In this document: piece by piece, positions 44,968 to 54,449 of the stretch
Layout of the letters: each line of letters starts with the position of its first letter
How positions within the stretch are numbered: position 1 is the stretch's first letter
Assembly (NCBI GenBank): GCA_021818985.1
Contig: JAKASO010000003.1
Span: 36,641-100,640, forward strand
From: a bacterium
Lineage (GTDB): Bacteria > SZUA-79 > Acidulodesulfobacterales > Acidulodesulfobacteraceae
Direction of reading: 5' to 3'
Length of the DNA: 64,000 nucleotides
Position numbers and translations under genes: made by a program
Notes under the pieces: model-generated
Databases searched by the model: none
What the model was told of the DNA's origin: nothing
Seen by the model: only the letters and a program-made list of their open reading frames with translations

Positions 44968-45307
44968 CTTTTATCTTATTTTATCTTATTTTTTTTATCT
45001 CGTTTTTGTATGTATATTATCAAATTATAGTTAACATTTTATTATTTAATAGCTTTAAAAACAAGGATAACTTTATATAATGAACAATTAATTATCATGT
45101 TGTTTTATATACATATATAGTCGCTTTCATCTCTCTTTTAAAAAAGAGAGTAAAAAGAGAGTATATCGCTTAAGATTTCCTAAATTATATACATATAATT
45201 TTTAATTTACAAGAACTTATATTTAATTATATCATATAATAAAATAATAAAACTAAAATGTCTTTATAAACCTTAATCCAATAATCCAACGAGGAACAAA
45301 TCCAGAA
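44968..45307. other. 340-bp non-coding divergent gap
   Basis: Lies between the radical SAM gene and the NRAMP gene and must hold both promoters. It contains TTATCTTATT in tandem (44971-44990), the segment 45036-45072 that matches 41399-41435, and a hairpin with arms CTCTCTTTT/AAAAGAGAG (45131-45139 and 45142-45150). No open frame is supported. Confidence 0.6.
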
Positions 45308-46603
45308 ATGGTGAAAAATGGGCAAAAAAAATACAAACGTTATAAAAATAAATTCTCTGCATTTATATTTAACAAAAGATTTATATACCGGGTTCTTCAT
45401 TTCTTAAAGGTATCGGGTCCTGGATTTATTGTGATGATAGCGGATATGGATGCCGGTTCCATTACCACAGCCGGTGTTTCTGGAGCGCAGTGGGGTTATA
45501 AATTAATATTGCTTCAGGTGCTGCTTATCCCGATCCTTTACCTTGTCCAATCCATGACTTCAAGGCTCGCCTGCATCACAAGAAAGGGACACGGCGAACT
45601 TATCAGGGAGTATTACGGCAACGGATGGGCTACTTTTGCCACGGTAACATTATTTTTCGTGGTATTTTCGGCTTTGATCACTGAATTTTCCGGAATTGCC
45701 GCCAGCGGGGAGATATTTAATATCCCAAAGATATATTCAGTTGGAATAAGTTTTTTAATTTTAATGTTCGTAGTCTTTACAAGCGGTTATAAAAAAGCAG
45801 AGAATATTGCATTTATTTTTGCTTTAATAGGTTTTGTATTTATTCCAGCTGCGATATTTGCTAAACCCGATTATCACGAGATGATTTTTAAAGGCTTATT
45901 AGGCAGTCAGCCGGTATTTAACAAAGACTACGCATGGCTTATAGCGGCTAATGTCGGCGCCGTGGTTATGCCATGGATGATATATTATCAACAAAGCGCG
46001 ACGGTTGACAAAAATCTATGTAAAAAAGATATAAAGCTTGCGGAAGCAGATACGCTTGTAGGAAGTATCGCGACACAGGTTCTTATGATCGCGGTAATAG
46101 TGATGACTGCCGCCACGCTTTACAAAAACGGCATAAAACCGTCAACGGCAAAGGCGATCGGAATATCGCTTATGCCACTTGCAGGCAGGTATGCGGGGCT
46201 TCTTTTTGCAATAGGGCTTTACAGTTCGAGCCTTCTTGCGGCATTTGTGGTTTCAATGGCTTTTACATGGGCAGCCGGCGAAACATGGGGCTATAAACAC
46301 AGCCTTAATCATAACTTTAAGGAAGCTAAACCGTTTTATCTCACATATATAGCATTAATATTTATTTCTGCGGCATTAGTGCTTATTCCCGGCATACCTT
46401 TGGTAACCATAATGGTTGACGTCGAGGTGTTTAACGGATTTATCCTGCCGGTAGTTCTCGGTTTTCTAATCATTCTTGCGGGAAATAAAAAAGTGCTGGG
46501 AGAATATGTTTACCCCAAATGGCAGCTTTCCTTAGTAAGTTTATTGGGGGCTGTAATGGTAATCCTTGGAATAATAACGGCATTGCCTAAAAACTTTCTA
46601 TAA
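45308..46603 (+). CDS. NRAMP-family transporter, divergent subgroup
   Basis: 431 residues and about 11 helices with the NRAMP layout. In helix 1 the usual DPGN becomes DAGS (IADMDAGSITTAG). In helix 6 MPHN becomes MPWM (VVMPWMIYYQQ). The metal-binding Asp and the selectivity Met are kept while the Asn residues are lost. Known NRAMPs import Mn or Fe with protons; the altered sites make the substrate here uncertain (Mg-type relatives also differ at these positions). It is convergent with the ROK gene. Confidence 0.85.
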   Translation: MVKNGQKKYKRYKNKFSAFIFNKRFIYRVLHFLKVSGPGFIVMIADMDAGSITTAGVSGAQWGYKLILLQVLLIPILYLVQSMTSRLACITRKGHGELIREYYGNGWATFATVTLFFVVFSALITEFSGIAASGEIFNIPKIYSVGISFLILMFVVFTSGYKKAENIAFIFALIGFVFIPAAIFAKPDYHEMIFKGLLGSQPVFNKDYAWLIAANVGAVVMPWMIYYQQSATVDKNLCKKDIKLAEADTLVGSIATQVLMIAVIVMTAATLYKNGIKPSTAKAIGISLMPLAGRYAGLLFAIGLYSSSLLAAFVVSMAFTWAAGETWGYKHSLNHNFKEAKPFYLTYIALIFISAALVLIPGIPLVTIMVDVEVFNGFILPVVLGFLIILAGNKKVLGEYVYPKWQLSLVSLLGAVMVILGIITALPKNFL

Positions 46604-46628
46604 ATAATGAATAATCACGCCGTAAATC

Positions 46629-46657
46629 CTGCTTCCAAAATCAGGATTTGGAAGCAG
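46629..46657. terminator. hairpin at the convergent NRAMP/ROK ends
   Basis: Arms CTGCTTCCAAA and TTTGGAAGCAG with a 7-nt loop. The ROK stop codon (46641-46643) lies in the loop. It may act on either transcript; no strong T-run follows on either side. Confidence 0.6.
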
Positions 46658-47657
46658 CAACGCCTGCGGCGCCGATAACGCCGGCATTATTGCCAAGTTT
46701 AGATACGGCTATCGTGAGATTATTCGTTGCAGCTTTTAAGGCTCTTTTTTTTACTTCGCCTTCAACAACCGCCACCAGTTCTGGAAACCCCTCGATAATA
46801 CCTCCGCCAAGAATTACCATGCAGGGATTAAGAAGATTTACGGCGGTAACAACCCCGTCCGAAAGATATTGACCGGTTTCTTCCATTATCCTAACGGCTA
46901 CACCGTCATTGAGCTTATAGGCTTTACTAATTGTAAAAGCCGTGATGTTTTCAATTCCACCAGCAAGGTCAATTATATTCTTAAAACCTGCCGGATCTTT
47001 AAGCGCCATTTCCTTTGTGCGCTCGGCAATGCCCCATCCTCCAGCATAAGCTTCGAGACAGCCGTAATTTGAACAATGACACTTTCTTCCTCCTGAAACT
47101 ATAACAATATGACCTATCTCCCCTGCCGTATTACCGCAGCCGCCGGTTAAACGATCGTTTATTACAATGCCCGAACCTATGCCGGTACCCACAAAGATAC
47201 ATAAAAGATCCTTTACGCCAGTTCCGGCGCCCCGCTTCCATTCCCCGTACGTTATAGCAGTAAGGTCGTTCATAACAAAAACAGGCAAATTAATATCCTT
47301 TTCAAGAATCTCTTTCAACGGAATATTCCGCCAGCCTAAATTCGGAGCGAAAAGAACACTGCCAGCATCCCTATCTATCTGTCCCGCTATGCCTATCCCA
47401 ACACCTTTAACAGATGATACAACAGGGGACGCTTTTTTCAATAACTCTTTAATATTAAGGGATATATTGCGAATTTCATTTTTGACCGGATCATCCGGAT
47501 TATATTTTTGATTATGATTTAGGCCGGATTGATCATTTGCCAGCGATTTAGATTTAATAAAAAAAGAGGAAAAGGCGGCAATAGCGCCATTTTCGCCAAC
47601 AACAGCAAGTCTGACGTTCGTCCCCCCAATATCAACCCCTATAAAATAACTATTCAT
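46641..47657 (-). CDS. ROK-family sugar kinase (glucokinase-like)
   Basis: 338 residues. The N-terminal ATP-binding VDIGGTNVRLAVV is present, as are the ROK signature region (GTGIGSGIVINDRLTGGCGN followed by TAGEIGH) and the zinc cluster CHCSNYGCLEAYAGG. ROK kinases phosphorylate glucose or N-acyl hexosamines. There is no HTH domain, so it is not a repressor. The first 70 residues contain a 20-residue insertion compared with short glucokinases. No sugar transporter is adjacent. Confidence 0.87.
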   Translation of the reverse strand: MNSYFIGVDIGGTNVRLAVVGENGAIAAFSSFFIKSKSLANDQSGLNHNQKYNPDDPVKNEIRNISLNIKELLKKASPVVSSVKGVGIGIAGQIDRDAGSVLFAPNLGWRNIPLKEILEKDINLPVFVMNDLTAITYGEWKRGAGTGVKDLLCIFVGTGIGSGIVINDRLTGGCGNTAGEIGHIVIVSGGRKCHCSNYGCLEAYAGGWGIAERTKEMALKDPAGFKNIIDLAGGIENITAFTISKAYKLNDGVAVRIMEETGQYLSDGVVTAVNLLNPCMVILGGGIIEGFPELVAVVEGEVKKRALKAATNNLTIAVSKLGNNAGVIGAAGVAASKS

Positions 47658-47856
47658 CCTTAGTCCGGCGCTATGCCTATACCTGAAAATACTTAAAAAA
47701 TTATATTCTTCATATAAGCTGTGTTACCTCTTTTACATGAAATACTATTGCCGCTCTTGCCCATGAAAAACCGGATTTTATTTTTTCAAAATTTGGACCT
47801 TTACTTTCAAATCTTGCGTTTCCTTTTTTAGTTATTTAATTATCCGTTTTTAATAA

Positions 47857-50280
47857 TTAAGTCTTTCTTATCATGCTGATATCATGTTGATATAATAAAT
47901 ACTTAGATTCAAAACTTTTATAAAAGCCGGGTATGTCTTTACCATCCATCGGTTTGGCAAAATAATAACCCTGGACAAAGTTACAGCCGATTTGTCTTAA
48001 GATTTCATAATCCGTTTGCGATTCAACTCCTTTTATGATAACTCTGATATCCATCAAATTTCCAATCGCAAGAAGTCCTTGGACGGCTTTTATGATTTTT
48101 TTATCTTCGGAAGCTCCGTAAATAAAATTCCTGTCAATTTTTATTTCCGAAATTGGCAAACTTGTTAAATAATTAATTGATCCGTATCTCAAACAAAAAT
48201 CATCTAAACAAATCGCTGCATTATTTTCAATTAATTTATTAGAAATATCGACAGCTTTTTTAAAATCAAACTTGAGAGTGTCTTCCGAAATCTCCAGCAT
48301 AACGGCTCCGGGTTTGACAAAAAAGCAGGTAAAAAAATCTATCATATTGTCAATAAATCCCGCATTGTAAAACTGATAGGGTGAGATATTCACGCTTATC
48401 CTAGACTTAAATCCGCTATCATTCCAATTCTTTTGCTGATTAAGGGCTTTCTGAAAAAGATTATATGTCATTTCTTCAACAATCGAATGATGTTTGATAA
48501 ACGGCAGAAATTCATAAGCGCTCTTAAATCCTTCTACTGGATCGTTCCATCGCAACAATGCCTCAAGCTCCACAATTTCATTCGTAAATATATTTATTAC
48601 AGGCTGATAATAAACCGTAAGCTTGTTGTTTATCAGAGCCGATTTAAGTTTTTCAATTAATTCCATTTGATAAATATTTTTTGCGGTTATATCGCCCTCG
48701 TAAACTATATAACGGTTTCCACCACTATTTTTCGCTTCATATAGAGCCAGATCGGCATTTTTATATAGCTTATTGATGGTATCGGCTTCAGCATAAAACG
48801 ACAAACCGATGCTTATAGAAATTATGATCTCCTTTTCATTTATTGTAACAGGAGACTTAAATTCGCTTAAAATTCTCTCCAAAATTACATAAATATCGTT
48901 TTTATCTCCAACATCTTCAAATAGAACCGCAAATTCGTCTCCGCCAAACCTCACAACCGTATCAATTTTTCTCACGTTATCTTTTAATATATTTGCGACG
49001 ATCTTTAAGAGTTCGTCTCCAAAGCTATGCCCGAATCTGTCGTTAATCTTCTTAAATCCGTCTAAATCGCATACGGCAAGTGCAAGGGTCTGAAAATTTC
49101 TTTTTACACTTTCAATCGCCTGATTTGTTCTTTCCGTAAAAAAACTCCTGTTAAACACGCCGGTAAGCCAGTCGTGGACTGCAAGATAATGCAAACTGTT
49201 TTCCAAATATGCTTGTTTGTTTTCGCTATTAATCTTTTTTATAGCCTTTGATACGCTGGCTGAAATTTGCTCTACAAGCTTTATTTCTTTATCTTTAAAT
49301 ATATTTTCTTCACTGCTGTAAATCGCAAGTATGCCCGTCAAAGAACAAACGCTATTAACGTAATAAAACGGAACGGCTATAAGGGATTTAAAACTGTGGT
49401 ATTTAGCCGCATTTAATAATATCCCATCAAATCCTGATAACATTAACTTATCCAACTTATCCTGGTCTGCCATAACAACCGAACTGATGGAATTATCGCC
49501 ATAAATTTTATCAACCGGAAATTTTATTTTATCAAAATCGTCTTTGCACAGTCCCGCATAGGCAACGGGAATTATGAATTTTTCATCAATAAAACCGATC
49601 CATGCGCAATGAAACCCATTAAATTTAACAATAACGCTGCAAACTTCGTAAAGCATGTCAATATTATTATTTGAACTAAAAACCAGTTCATTAATCTGGG
49701 AAAGCATATTATAGAGGTTGGAGATGCGATTAGTTTCTTTATTGAGATGTTTAAGCTCGTCAATCATGTTTTTTCGCTGATATGCCACGGCAATCTGTTC
49801 GATAATCGCCTCAATCACATTTATTTTACTTTCTGCCAAAGGCTCCCCAAGCTTATAAAACCAGCCAAAACTCAAAAATCCGATAGCCTTGCTAAATGAA
49901 TAAACCGGAAAGGATAAGACGGACTTTAATCCCACTTCTTTAAATGCCGGAATGGCATTAGGATCGTTTTGATAGTCCTGAAAAAATACTATGCCGGCTC
50001 TTTTAGAGATGATTTTATTTTTAGTTTCTTCATCGAACGGCTTTTTTAAAACGCTTTCATCTGCGTATTCAGGCGTGCCGATTAAGTATTTAAAACCCAT
50101 GCTACCGTCTTCTTCAAGAAGCGCAAGCCCCGAAACACAATTGCCACCTGCAACTTCTATAGCCGCTTTAACGGCTTCCATAAAAAACTTTTCAAAATCA
50201 AGCTCTAACGAAAGTTTTCTTACCGTTTCAAACAGCAATATGATATTATCATTGTGATCTGTATTCTTGAAATTATACAT
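47857..50280 (-). CDS. GAF-GAF-GGDEF-EAL cyclic-di-GMP signalling protein
   Basis: 807 residues: two GAF sensor domains (about 20-165 and 205-345), GGDEF (about 370-535) and EAL (about 550-795). The GGDEF site is intact (RFGGDEFAVLFED), so diguanylate cyclase activity is likely. EAL has ELEALLRW, NISPYQF, EISEDTL, DDFCLRYGS and QGYYFAKP, but the usual EGVE is KGVE. That changes the Glu thought to act as catalytic base, so phosphodiesterase activity is doubtful. There is no transmembrane segment, so it is cytoplasmic. It is monocistronic. Confidence 0.93.
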   Translation of the reverse strand: MYNFKNTDHNDNIILLFETVRKLSLELDFEKFFMEAVKAAIEVAGGNCVSGLALLEEDGSMGFKYLIGTPEYADESVLKKPFDEETKNKIISKRAGIVFFQDYQNDPNAIPAFKEVGLKSVLSFPVYSFSKAIGFLSFGWFYKLGEPLAESKINVIEAIIEQIAVAYQRKNMIDELKHLNKETNRISNLYNMLSQINELVFSSNNNIDMLYEVCSVIVKFNGFHCAWIGFIDEKFIIPVAYAGLCKDDFDKIKFPVDKIYGDNSISSVVMADQDKLDKLMLSGFDGILLNAAKYHSFKSLIAVPFYYVNSVCSLTGILAIYSSEENIFKDKEIKLVEQISASVSKAIKKINSENKQAYLENSLHYLAVHDWLTGVFNRSFFTERTNQAIESVKRNFQTLALAVCDLDGFKKINDRFGHSFGDELLKIVANILKDNVRKIDTVVRFGGDEFAVLFEDVGDKNDIYVILERILSEFKSPVTINEKEIIISISIGLSFYAEADTINKLYKNADLALYEAKNSGGNRYIVYEGDITAKNIYQMELIEKLKSALINNKLTVYYQPVINIFTNEIVELEALLRWNDPVEGFKSAYEFLPFIKHHSIVEEMTYNLFQKALNQQKNWNDSGFKSRISVNISPYQFYNAGFIDNMIDFFTCFFVKPGAVMLEISEDTLKFDFKKAVDISNKLIENNAAICLDDFCLRYGSINYLTSLPISEIKIDRNFIYGASEDKKIIKAVQGLLAIGNLMDIRVIIKGVESQTDYEILRQIGCNFVQGYYFAKPMDGKDIPGFYKSFESKYLLYQHDISMIRKT

Positions 50281-50422
50281 ATGTAAATTTGATAAAACGG
50301 CAACGATGGATACATCGTCCCCACAGGAGTTAAAACCTCTGATAACTCTATTTTATATGATATAAACAATAAAAAATTTGTGACATGAAAAGGAGGATTT
50401 ATTTTAATTTTAGTTTAATTAT

Positions 50423-50444
50423 AGTCTATCATAAGTCTATCATA
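50423..50444. repeat. 11-bp perfect tandem duplication over the MBL-gene stop
   Basis: AGTCTATCATA occurs twice. The minus-strand TGA (50440-50442) of the beta-CASP gene lies in the copy proximal to the gene. Confidence 0.9.
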
Positions 50445-51816
50445 AATTTATTTTTTCAGTGTAATCGGGAATATAAACGCTAAATCCTCTTTCTTCGAGT
50501 TTGCTTTTATAAACGCCCATAACGTCTTCGTCGCCGTGAACAAGACATACCTTTTCAGGCTTGAACCTTAAGGCGGTTATCCATTCTATAAGTTCGTTCT
50601 GGTCGGCGTGCGACGAAAAGCCGTTTATCGTATAAATCTGGGCGTTGACTTCAAAATTTTCACCCAGAATATCTACTTTCTTTTCTTTTGCGACGATTTT
50701 TCTCCCCAGAGTGCCTTTTGCCTGATATCCGACAAATACCACGGCATTTTCTTTCTTCCATATATTGTGCTTAAGATGATGCAGGATTCTGCCGCCATGG
50801 AGCATGCCGCTTCCAGCAATTATAATAGCCCTTTCGGATACTTTATTTATATTTTTTGATTCTTCCACATCTTTTACGATGTTTAAATAAGGAAAATTGA
50901 ACGGGTCGCCTTTTTTAAAAAGCGGAATATTATCTTCTTTAAAATAAGAAAAATTTTGGATGAATATATTAGTAACATTAAGGGCTAGCGGAGAGTCCAA
51001 AAAAACCCTGCATTTCGGCAAGAGCCCCTGCTCGTAAAATTCCCTGAGTATATACAGTATATCCTGCGCTCTTTCCGTCGCATAGCTTGGAATCAAAACA
51101 TTGCCGTTGTTTTTAAACGTTTCCTTTATGACTGCCAGAAATTCTTCTTTTGATTCTTTAAAACTTCTGTGATTTCTGTCGCCGTATGTCGTTTCCGTAT
51201 ATATTATATCCGCCTCGCCTGGATACTCGAAATTTCTCACTATAGGTTTTTCTTTATTTCCAAGGTCTCCCGAAAATATTGCCGATTTGCCATTTTTTTT
51301 AATCTTTACAAAAGAAGAGCCTAAAATATGTCCGGCATCGTGCGCTTCTACAACAAAGCCGTTTTTTAATTCATAAGGCTTGCCGTATTCTAAAAAAGGG
51401 TCGAAATAATCGAAAGAGTCCAGCACGTCCGATTCGTTGTATAAAAGGCGGGGTTTTTCTTCGTTTCTTCTCAAAGATTTTTTCAATTCGTATTTATAAT
51501 TTTCGGATATTATTTTTCCGGTGTCTAAAAGTAAAACCTTGGCAAGTTGATAAGTTGGCTTCGTGCAGAGAATCCTGCCTTTAAATCCATTTTTTATCAA
51601 AAACGGGATTCTTCCGCAATGGTCTATATGGGCGTGCGTTAATATTAAATAATCGATGCCTTTAGGATTAAAATCGAGCCTGTAATTTCTCTCTTCAAAT
51701 TCCCTCTCCTGAAACAGCCCGAAATCAACCATTACGCTTGAATCGTCTTTTTCGTCTATTAGCAGGTGGCAGCTTCCGGTAACGTTTTTTGTGGCACCGA
51801 ACGATTTTATAATCAT
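50440..51816 (-). CDS. MBL-fold beta-CASP ribonuclease (CPSF/RNA-specificity family)
   Basis: 458 residues. The metallo-beta-lactamase motifs are LTHAHIDHCGRIP, DAGHILGSS and FSGDLGN. The beta-CASP and RMMBL parts hold SYATERAQDIL, GSGMLHGGRILHHLKHN, NGFSSHADQNELIEW and VCLVHGDED. Bacterial homologues process or degrade RNA. It is not RNase J, which is longer and has a different HxHxDH context. A separate promoter in the 159-bp gap to the GGDEF gene is not needed, as both genes run leftwards with this gene upstream. Confidence 0.92.
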   Translation of the reverse strand: MIIKSFGATKNVTGSCHLLIDEKDDSSVMVDFGLFQEREFEERNYRLDFNPKGIDYLILTHAHIDHCGRIPFLIKNGFKGRILCTKPTYQLAKVLLLDTGKIISENYKYELKKSLRRNEEKPRLLYNESDVLDSFDYFDPFLEYGKPYELKNGFVVEAHDAGHILGSSFVKIKKNGKSAIFSGDLGNKEKPIVRNFEYPGEADIIYTETTYGDRNHRSFKESKEEFLAVIKETFKNNGNVLIPSYATERAQDILYILREFYEQGLLPKCRVFLDSPLALNVTNIFIQNFSYFKEDNIPLFKKGDPFNFPYLNIVKDVEESKNINKVSERAIIIAGSGMLHGGRILHHLKHNIWKKENAVVFVGYQAKGTLGRKIVAKEKKVDILGENFEVNAQIYTINGFSSHADQNELIEWITALRFKPEKVCLVHGDEDVMGVYKSKLEERGFSVYIPDYTEKINL

Positions 51817-51904
51817 TTTTCATCCTCATCGCTTGTATAATTAGACCTTATAATATACTTATAATATACAATGTACAATGCATTATATATTTCATTAGAT
51901 TCTT

Positions 51905-52027
51905 ATGCAAAAAATAATTTCGCTTACGGTAAAGACTGGTTCAAAAACGGAAAGTTATGAAATACTCGACGAAAGAACAAAGAACGCTGAAAATTTCGAT
52001 TAAAGAAAGACCCGTCGAAAACAAAAT
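51905..52027 (+). pseudogene. DUF167/YggU-family remnant
   Basis: ATG at 51905 opens MQKIISLTVKTGSKTESYEI but stops after 32 codons. Shifting by one base near position 51990 restores LKISIKERPVENK, the DUF167 core motif (usually LKIRVxAPPVDGKAN). The C-terminal half is absent because the stretch runs into the 3-prime end of the convergent ubiB gene. A frameshifted, truncated remnant is the best reading; homology is judged by eye. Confidence 0.55.
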
Positions 52028-53740
52028 TCAGTATTTGCCCGACATAATTATATTGATGACAAGCCACAACCCTAATATTACAGCTACTATATAGCCGATA
52101 ATTCCAAGCGTTTGGACAATGGAGACATGACTTGTCGAAGCAGAATTCATCAAATAGGATGAGCCTACTATCAGCGCCGCAATTATCAGGCTGAAAGAAA
52201 TTCTGCTTGAGGTTTTATTCAAACTAGTTGAAAGCGCTTCAATATCGGGCGTCCTTATCTCAATTCTTACCAAATCCCTGGCAAACTTGTCAAGGATATT
52301 TTTCAGCTGTTTAGGAAAAATATTAACAAGCTCCCAGAAATCATAGTAAATTTCTTTAAACCGCTTTAATTGGTAAATTTCCAAGAATTGTTTTTTAACA
52401 GCGCTTTTTGAATATTTTAGACCGGCATCAATCAGTTTAAAGTCGGGATCAAGGTCCCTTATCAATGCTTCCAAAAGAATCAGTGTTTTATTTATAAGAA
52501 ATAAATCCGGCGGGATTTTAATTTTAAATTTGCCGAATATCTCCGAAACTCTAGCAATATAAGCGCTTAAATCTATTTCTTTCAGGGATTTATCATAATA
52601 CGGATTTAAAAAATCGCTTAGTCGTTCAGTAAATTCTTCTTTAAACTTGCCGAAGTCTCCAATATTAGAATCAAAAAACCCAAGATTTACATACTGGTTT
52701 ACCAATTTTCTAAAATCTTTCGTCATGAGTCCTTCAAACGTATTTATTACGCTTGTAATAGCTGTTTTGTCAATTTTCCCCACTATGCCGAAGTCAAGAA
52801 ATGCTATTCTGCCGTCGTCCATTATGAGTATATTGGCGGGATGCGGGTCGGCATGGAAAAACCCGTCTTCGAGTATCTGCTTAAAATAAGCATTAGCTAT
52901 TTTTTCCGCTGCCAATTTTTTGAAAGCGGGGGGCAGCCCTTGTAAATCTATATCGTTAATCCTTTTGCCCTCCAAGAGTTCGATAACTAATATCTTCCTC
53001 GTCGTATATTCCTGATAAATCTTTGGAATATGCACATCACTGTTATTTTTAAAATGTTCTCTAAAAGTTATGCAGTTATAAGCCTCGATATTAAAATCAA
53101 GCTCTTTGCGTATAGCTTTTGAAAACTCATCCACAATGCCCACCGGGTTAAACATCTTTGACTCCGGAATAAATCTTTCAATCAGGGGGGCAAGAAAGGA
53201 AAGGATTGAAATGTCCGATTCTATATTCCTGCCGATGTGAGGCTTCCTGATTTTTACAACAACCTTTTCGCCGTTCTTTAAAACAGCTTTATGAACCTGG
53301 GCAATAGAGGCTACGGCATGCGGAACTTTGTTAAAGCTTTCAAAGATATTTTCGATATCTTTTCCTAATTCCTGGGTTACGACTTCTTTTATAACGCTAT
53401 AATCGAGAGGAATCATCTCGTCATGAAGTTTAAAGAATTCATTTGCAAACTCGGGAGTAACCAGATCCGGTCTCGAAGACAGGATTTGCCCTAATTTTAT
53501 AAAGGTAGCGCCAAGCTCCTCAAACGCTAGCCTTAACCTTTTTTCAATAGGCTCGTTGATTTTCTTCTTCTTACTACCTGCCACCATTTTAATTATAATA
53601 CGCTCATGAAATGGAATATATTGCTGCAGGCTTAATTTTTCAATCAGATCACCAAATCCGTATTTTGAGGCAACATAAAGTATTTGCCTTAATCTTTTAA
53701 CATTTTCAAAGATTTTACGAGCTTTTTTATATACGGGCAT
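52028..53740 (-). CDS. ubiB: UbiB/ABC1-family atypical kinase
   Basis: 570 residues. The KxGQ motif is in FIKLGQILSSRPDLV, the modified P-loop is VASIAQVHKAVL, and the catalytic regions are HADPHPANILI and LDFGIVG. Two C-terminal membrane helices (about 515-535 and 545-567) follow. UbiB-type proteins have ATPase activity and support quinone biosynthesis. No other ubiquinone or menaquinone gene is near, so naming it ubiB reflects the family and not a proven pathway. Confidence 0.9.
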   Translation of the reverse strand: MPVYKKARKIFENVKRLRQILYVASKYGFGDLIEKLSLQQYIPFHERIIIKMVAGSKKKKINEPIEKRLRLAFEELGATFIKLGQILSSRPDLVTPEFANEFFKLHDEMIPLDYSVIKEVVTQELGKDIENIFESFNKVPHAVASIAQVHKAVLKNGEKVVVKIRKPHIGRNIESDISILSFLAPLIERFIPESKMFNPVGIVDEFSKAIRKELDFNIEAYNCITFREHFKNNSDVHIPKIYQEYTTRKILVIELLEGKRINDIDLQGLPPAFKKLAAEKIANAYFKQILEDGFFHADPHPANILIMDDGRIAFLDFGIVGKIDKTAITSVINTFEGLMTKDFRKLVNQYVNLGFFDSNIGDFGKFKEEFTERLSDFLNPYYDKSLKEIDLSAYIARVSEIFGKFKIKIPPDLFLINKTLILLEALIRDLDPDFKLIDAGLKYSKSAVKKQFLEIYQLKRFKEIYYDFWELVNIFPKQLKNILDKFARDLVRIEIRTPDIEALSTSLNKTSSRISFSLIIAALIVGSSYLMNSASTSHVSIVQTLGIIGYIVAVILGLWLVINIIMSGKY

Positions 53741-53963
53741 TTTAAAATTCCTTTAAGGTAAAGAATATCGAGGCAGCGCTAAAACAGACAATAAAAAACT
53801 TGCCCAGCAGATAGCAAATACTATCGAAGTAGATCTCGTCCGTAAAAAATTCAGCATGCCAATTAAAAATAATTATACATTTTTGACTGCATGAGAGCAA
53901 TATATAAAAAGTTTAACTAATATTTATTAAAAAAATAATTGAAGGCAAAAGGTTTCTTGCTAA

Positions 53964-54275
53964 GTATTTTTACCGGTTTTTAAAGATAAAAATATAGCGG
54001 TAAAATATCTTAGATCGGAAGGTAAAAAATATTCCATTCAGATAGTTATCTACGGACCGGTTGTAAAATCGCTAATTCCTTCACACAAGCCGTATAGTAA
54101 GACGCTTCATATGCTCAGAAGTAAAGGCGTTAGTTTCAGGGTCAGCAGCAACGCCTTGATGTTAAACGGCATTAACCCTAAAAACATACCCGGCTTCGTA
54201 AAGATAGTTCCCGGCGGCACCCTGCAGGTTTTTAAGAAAATAAACGAGGGTTATACTTATCTAATTGCAATGTAA
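53964..54275 (+). pseudogene. DsrE-family remnant lacking its start
   Basis: An open frame from the stop at 53961 to TAA at 54273 encodes KYLRSEGKKYSIQIVIYGPV, then LRSKGVSFRVSSNALMLNGI and IVPGGTLQVFKKINEGYTYL. This is the usual order of the DsrE/DsrF-like fold (GPxV, cysteine-position helix, VPxG, EGYxY). There is no ATG or GTG with a ribosome site before the conserved part, and the N-terminal beta strand is missing. The Cys expected in RFxxCxNTL is Ser here. It is probably 5-prime truncated. Confidence 0.6.
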
Positions 54276-54326
54276 AATGTCAAACACTTTAATCATATAA
54301 CATATAACATATAAGGAGGTGAAATT

Positions 54327-54449
54327 ATGAAAAAGATTTACGAATTGATGTTATTTCAAGAAATTCCGGCAGAAGAATTTTACAGCATTATCATGGAAAA
54401 CTTTGTATTAAAGGATTCTTGCTATTCCTGCAAATCCTGCACAAAATAA
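54327..54449 (+). CDS. 40-residue cysteine-rich peptide or front half of a broken thiol protein
   Basis: A very strong Shine-Dalgarno AAGGAGGTG lies 7 bp before the ATG. The peptide ends in KDSCYSCKSCTK, a CxxCxxC arrangement. The next frame (54419-54706) continues with a SAIPMLYIN segment like the cis-Pro strand of thioredoxin folds. The two may therefore be the split halves of one redox protein broken by a frameshift near 54440. As a free peptide it would be a candidate metal or persulfide binder. I do not recognise a family. Confidence 0.45.
   Translation: MKKIYELMLFQEIPAEEFYSIIMENFVLKDSCYSCKSCTK

Noticed and set aside
45035..45307. A manganese (yybP-ykoY) riboswitch before the NRAMP gene
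   Set aside because: I looked for the conserved GGGGAGUA-type and loop motifs and did not see them.
47700..47830. A 40-codon start-less minus-strand stretch (FESKGPNFEKIKSGFSWARA) upstream of the ROK/GGDEF boundary
   Set aside because: It might be a gene remnant, but I recognise no family and it has no start or ribosome site.
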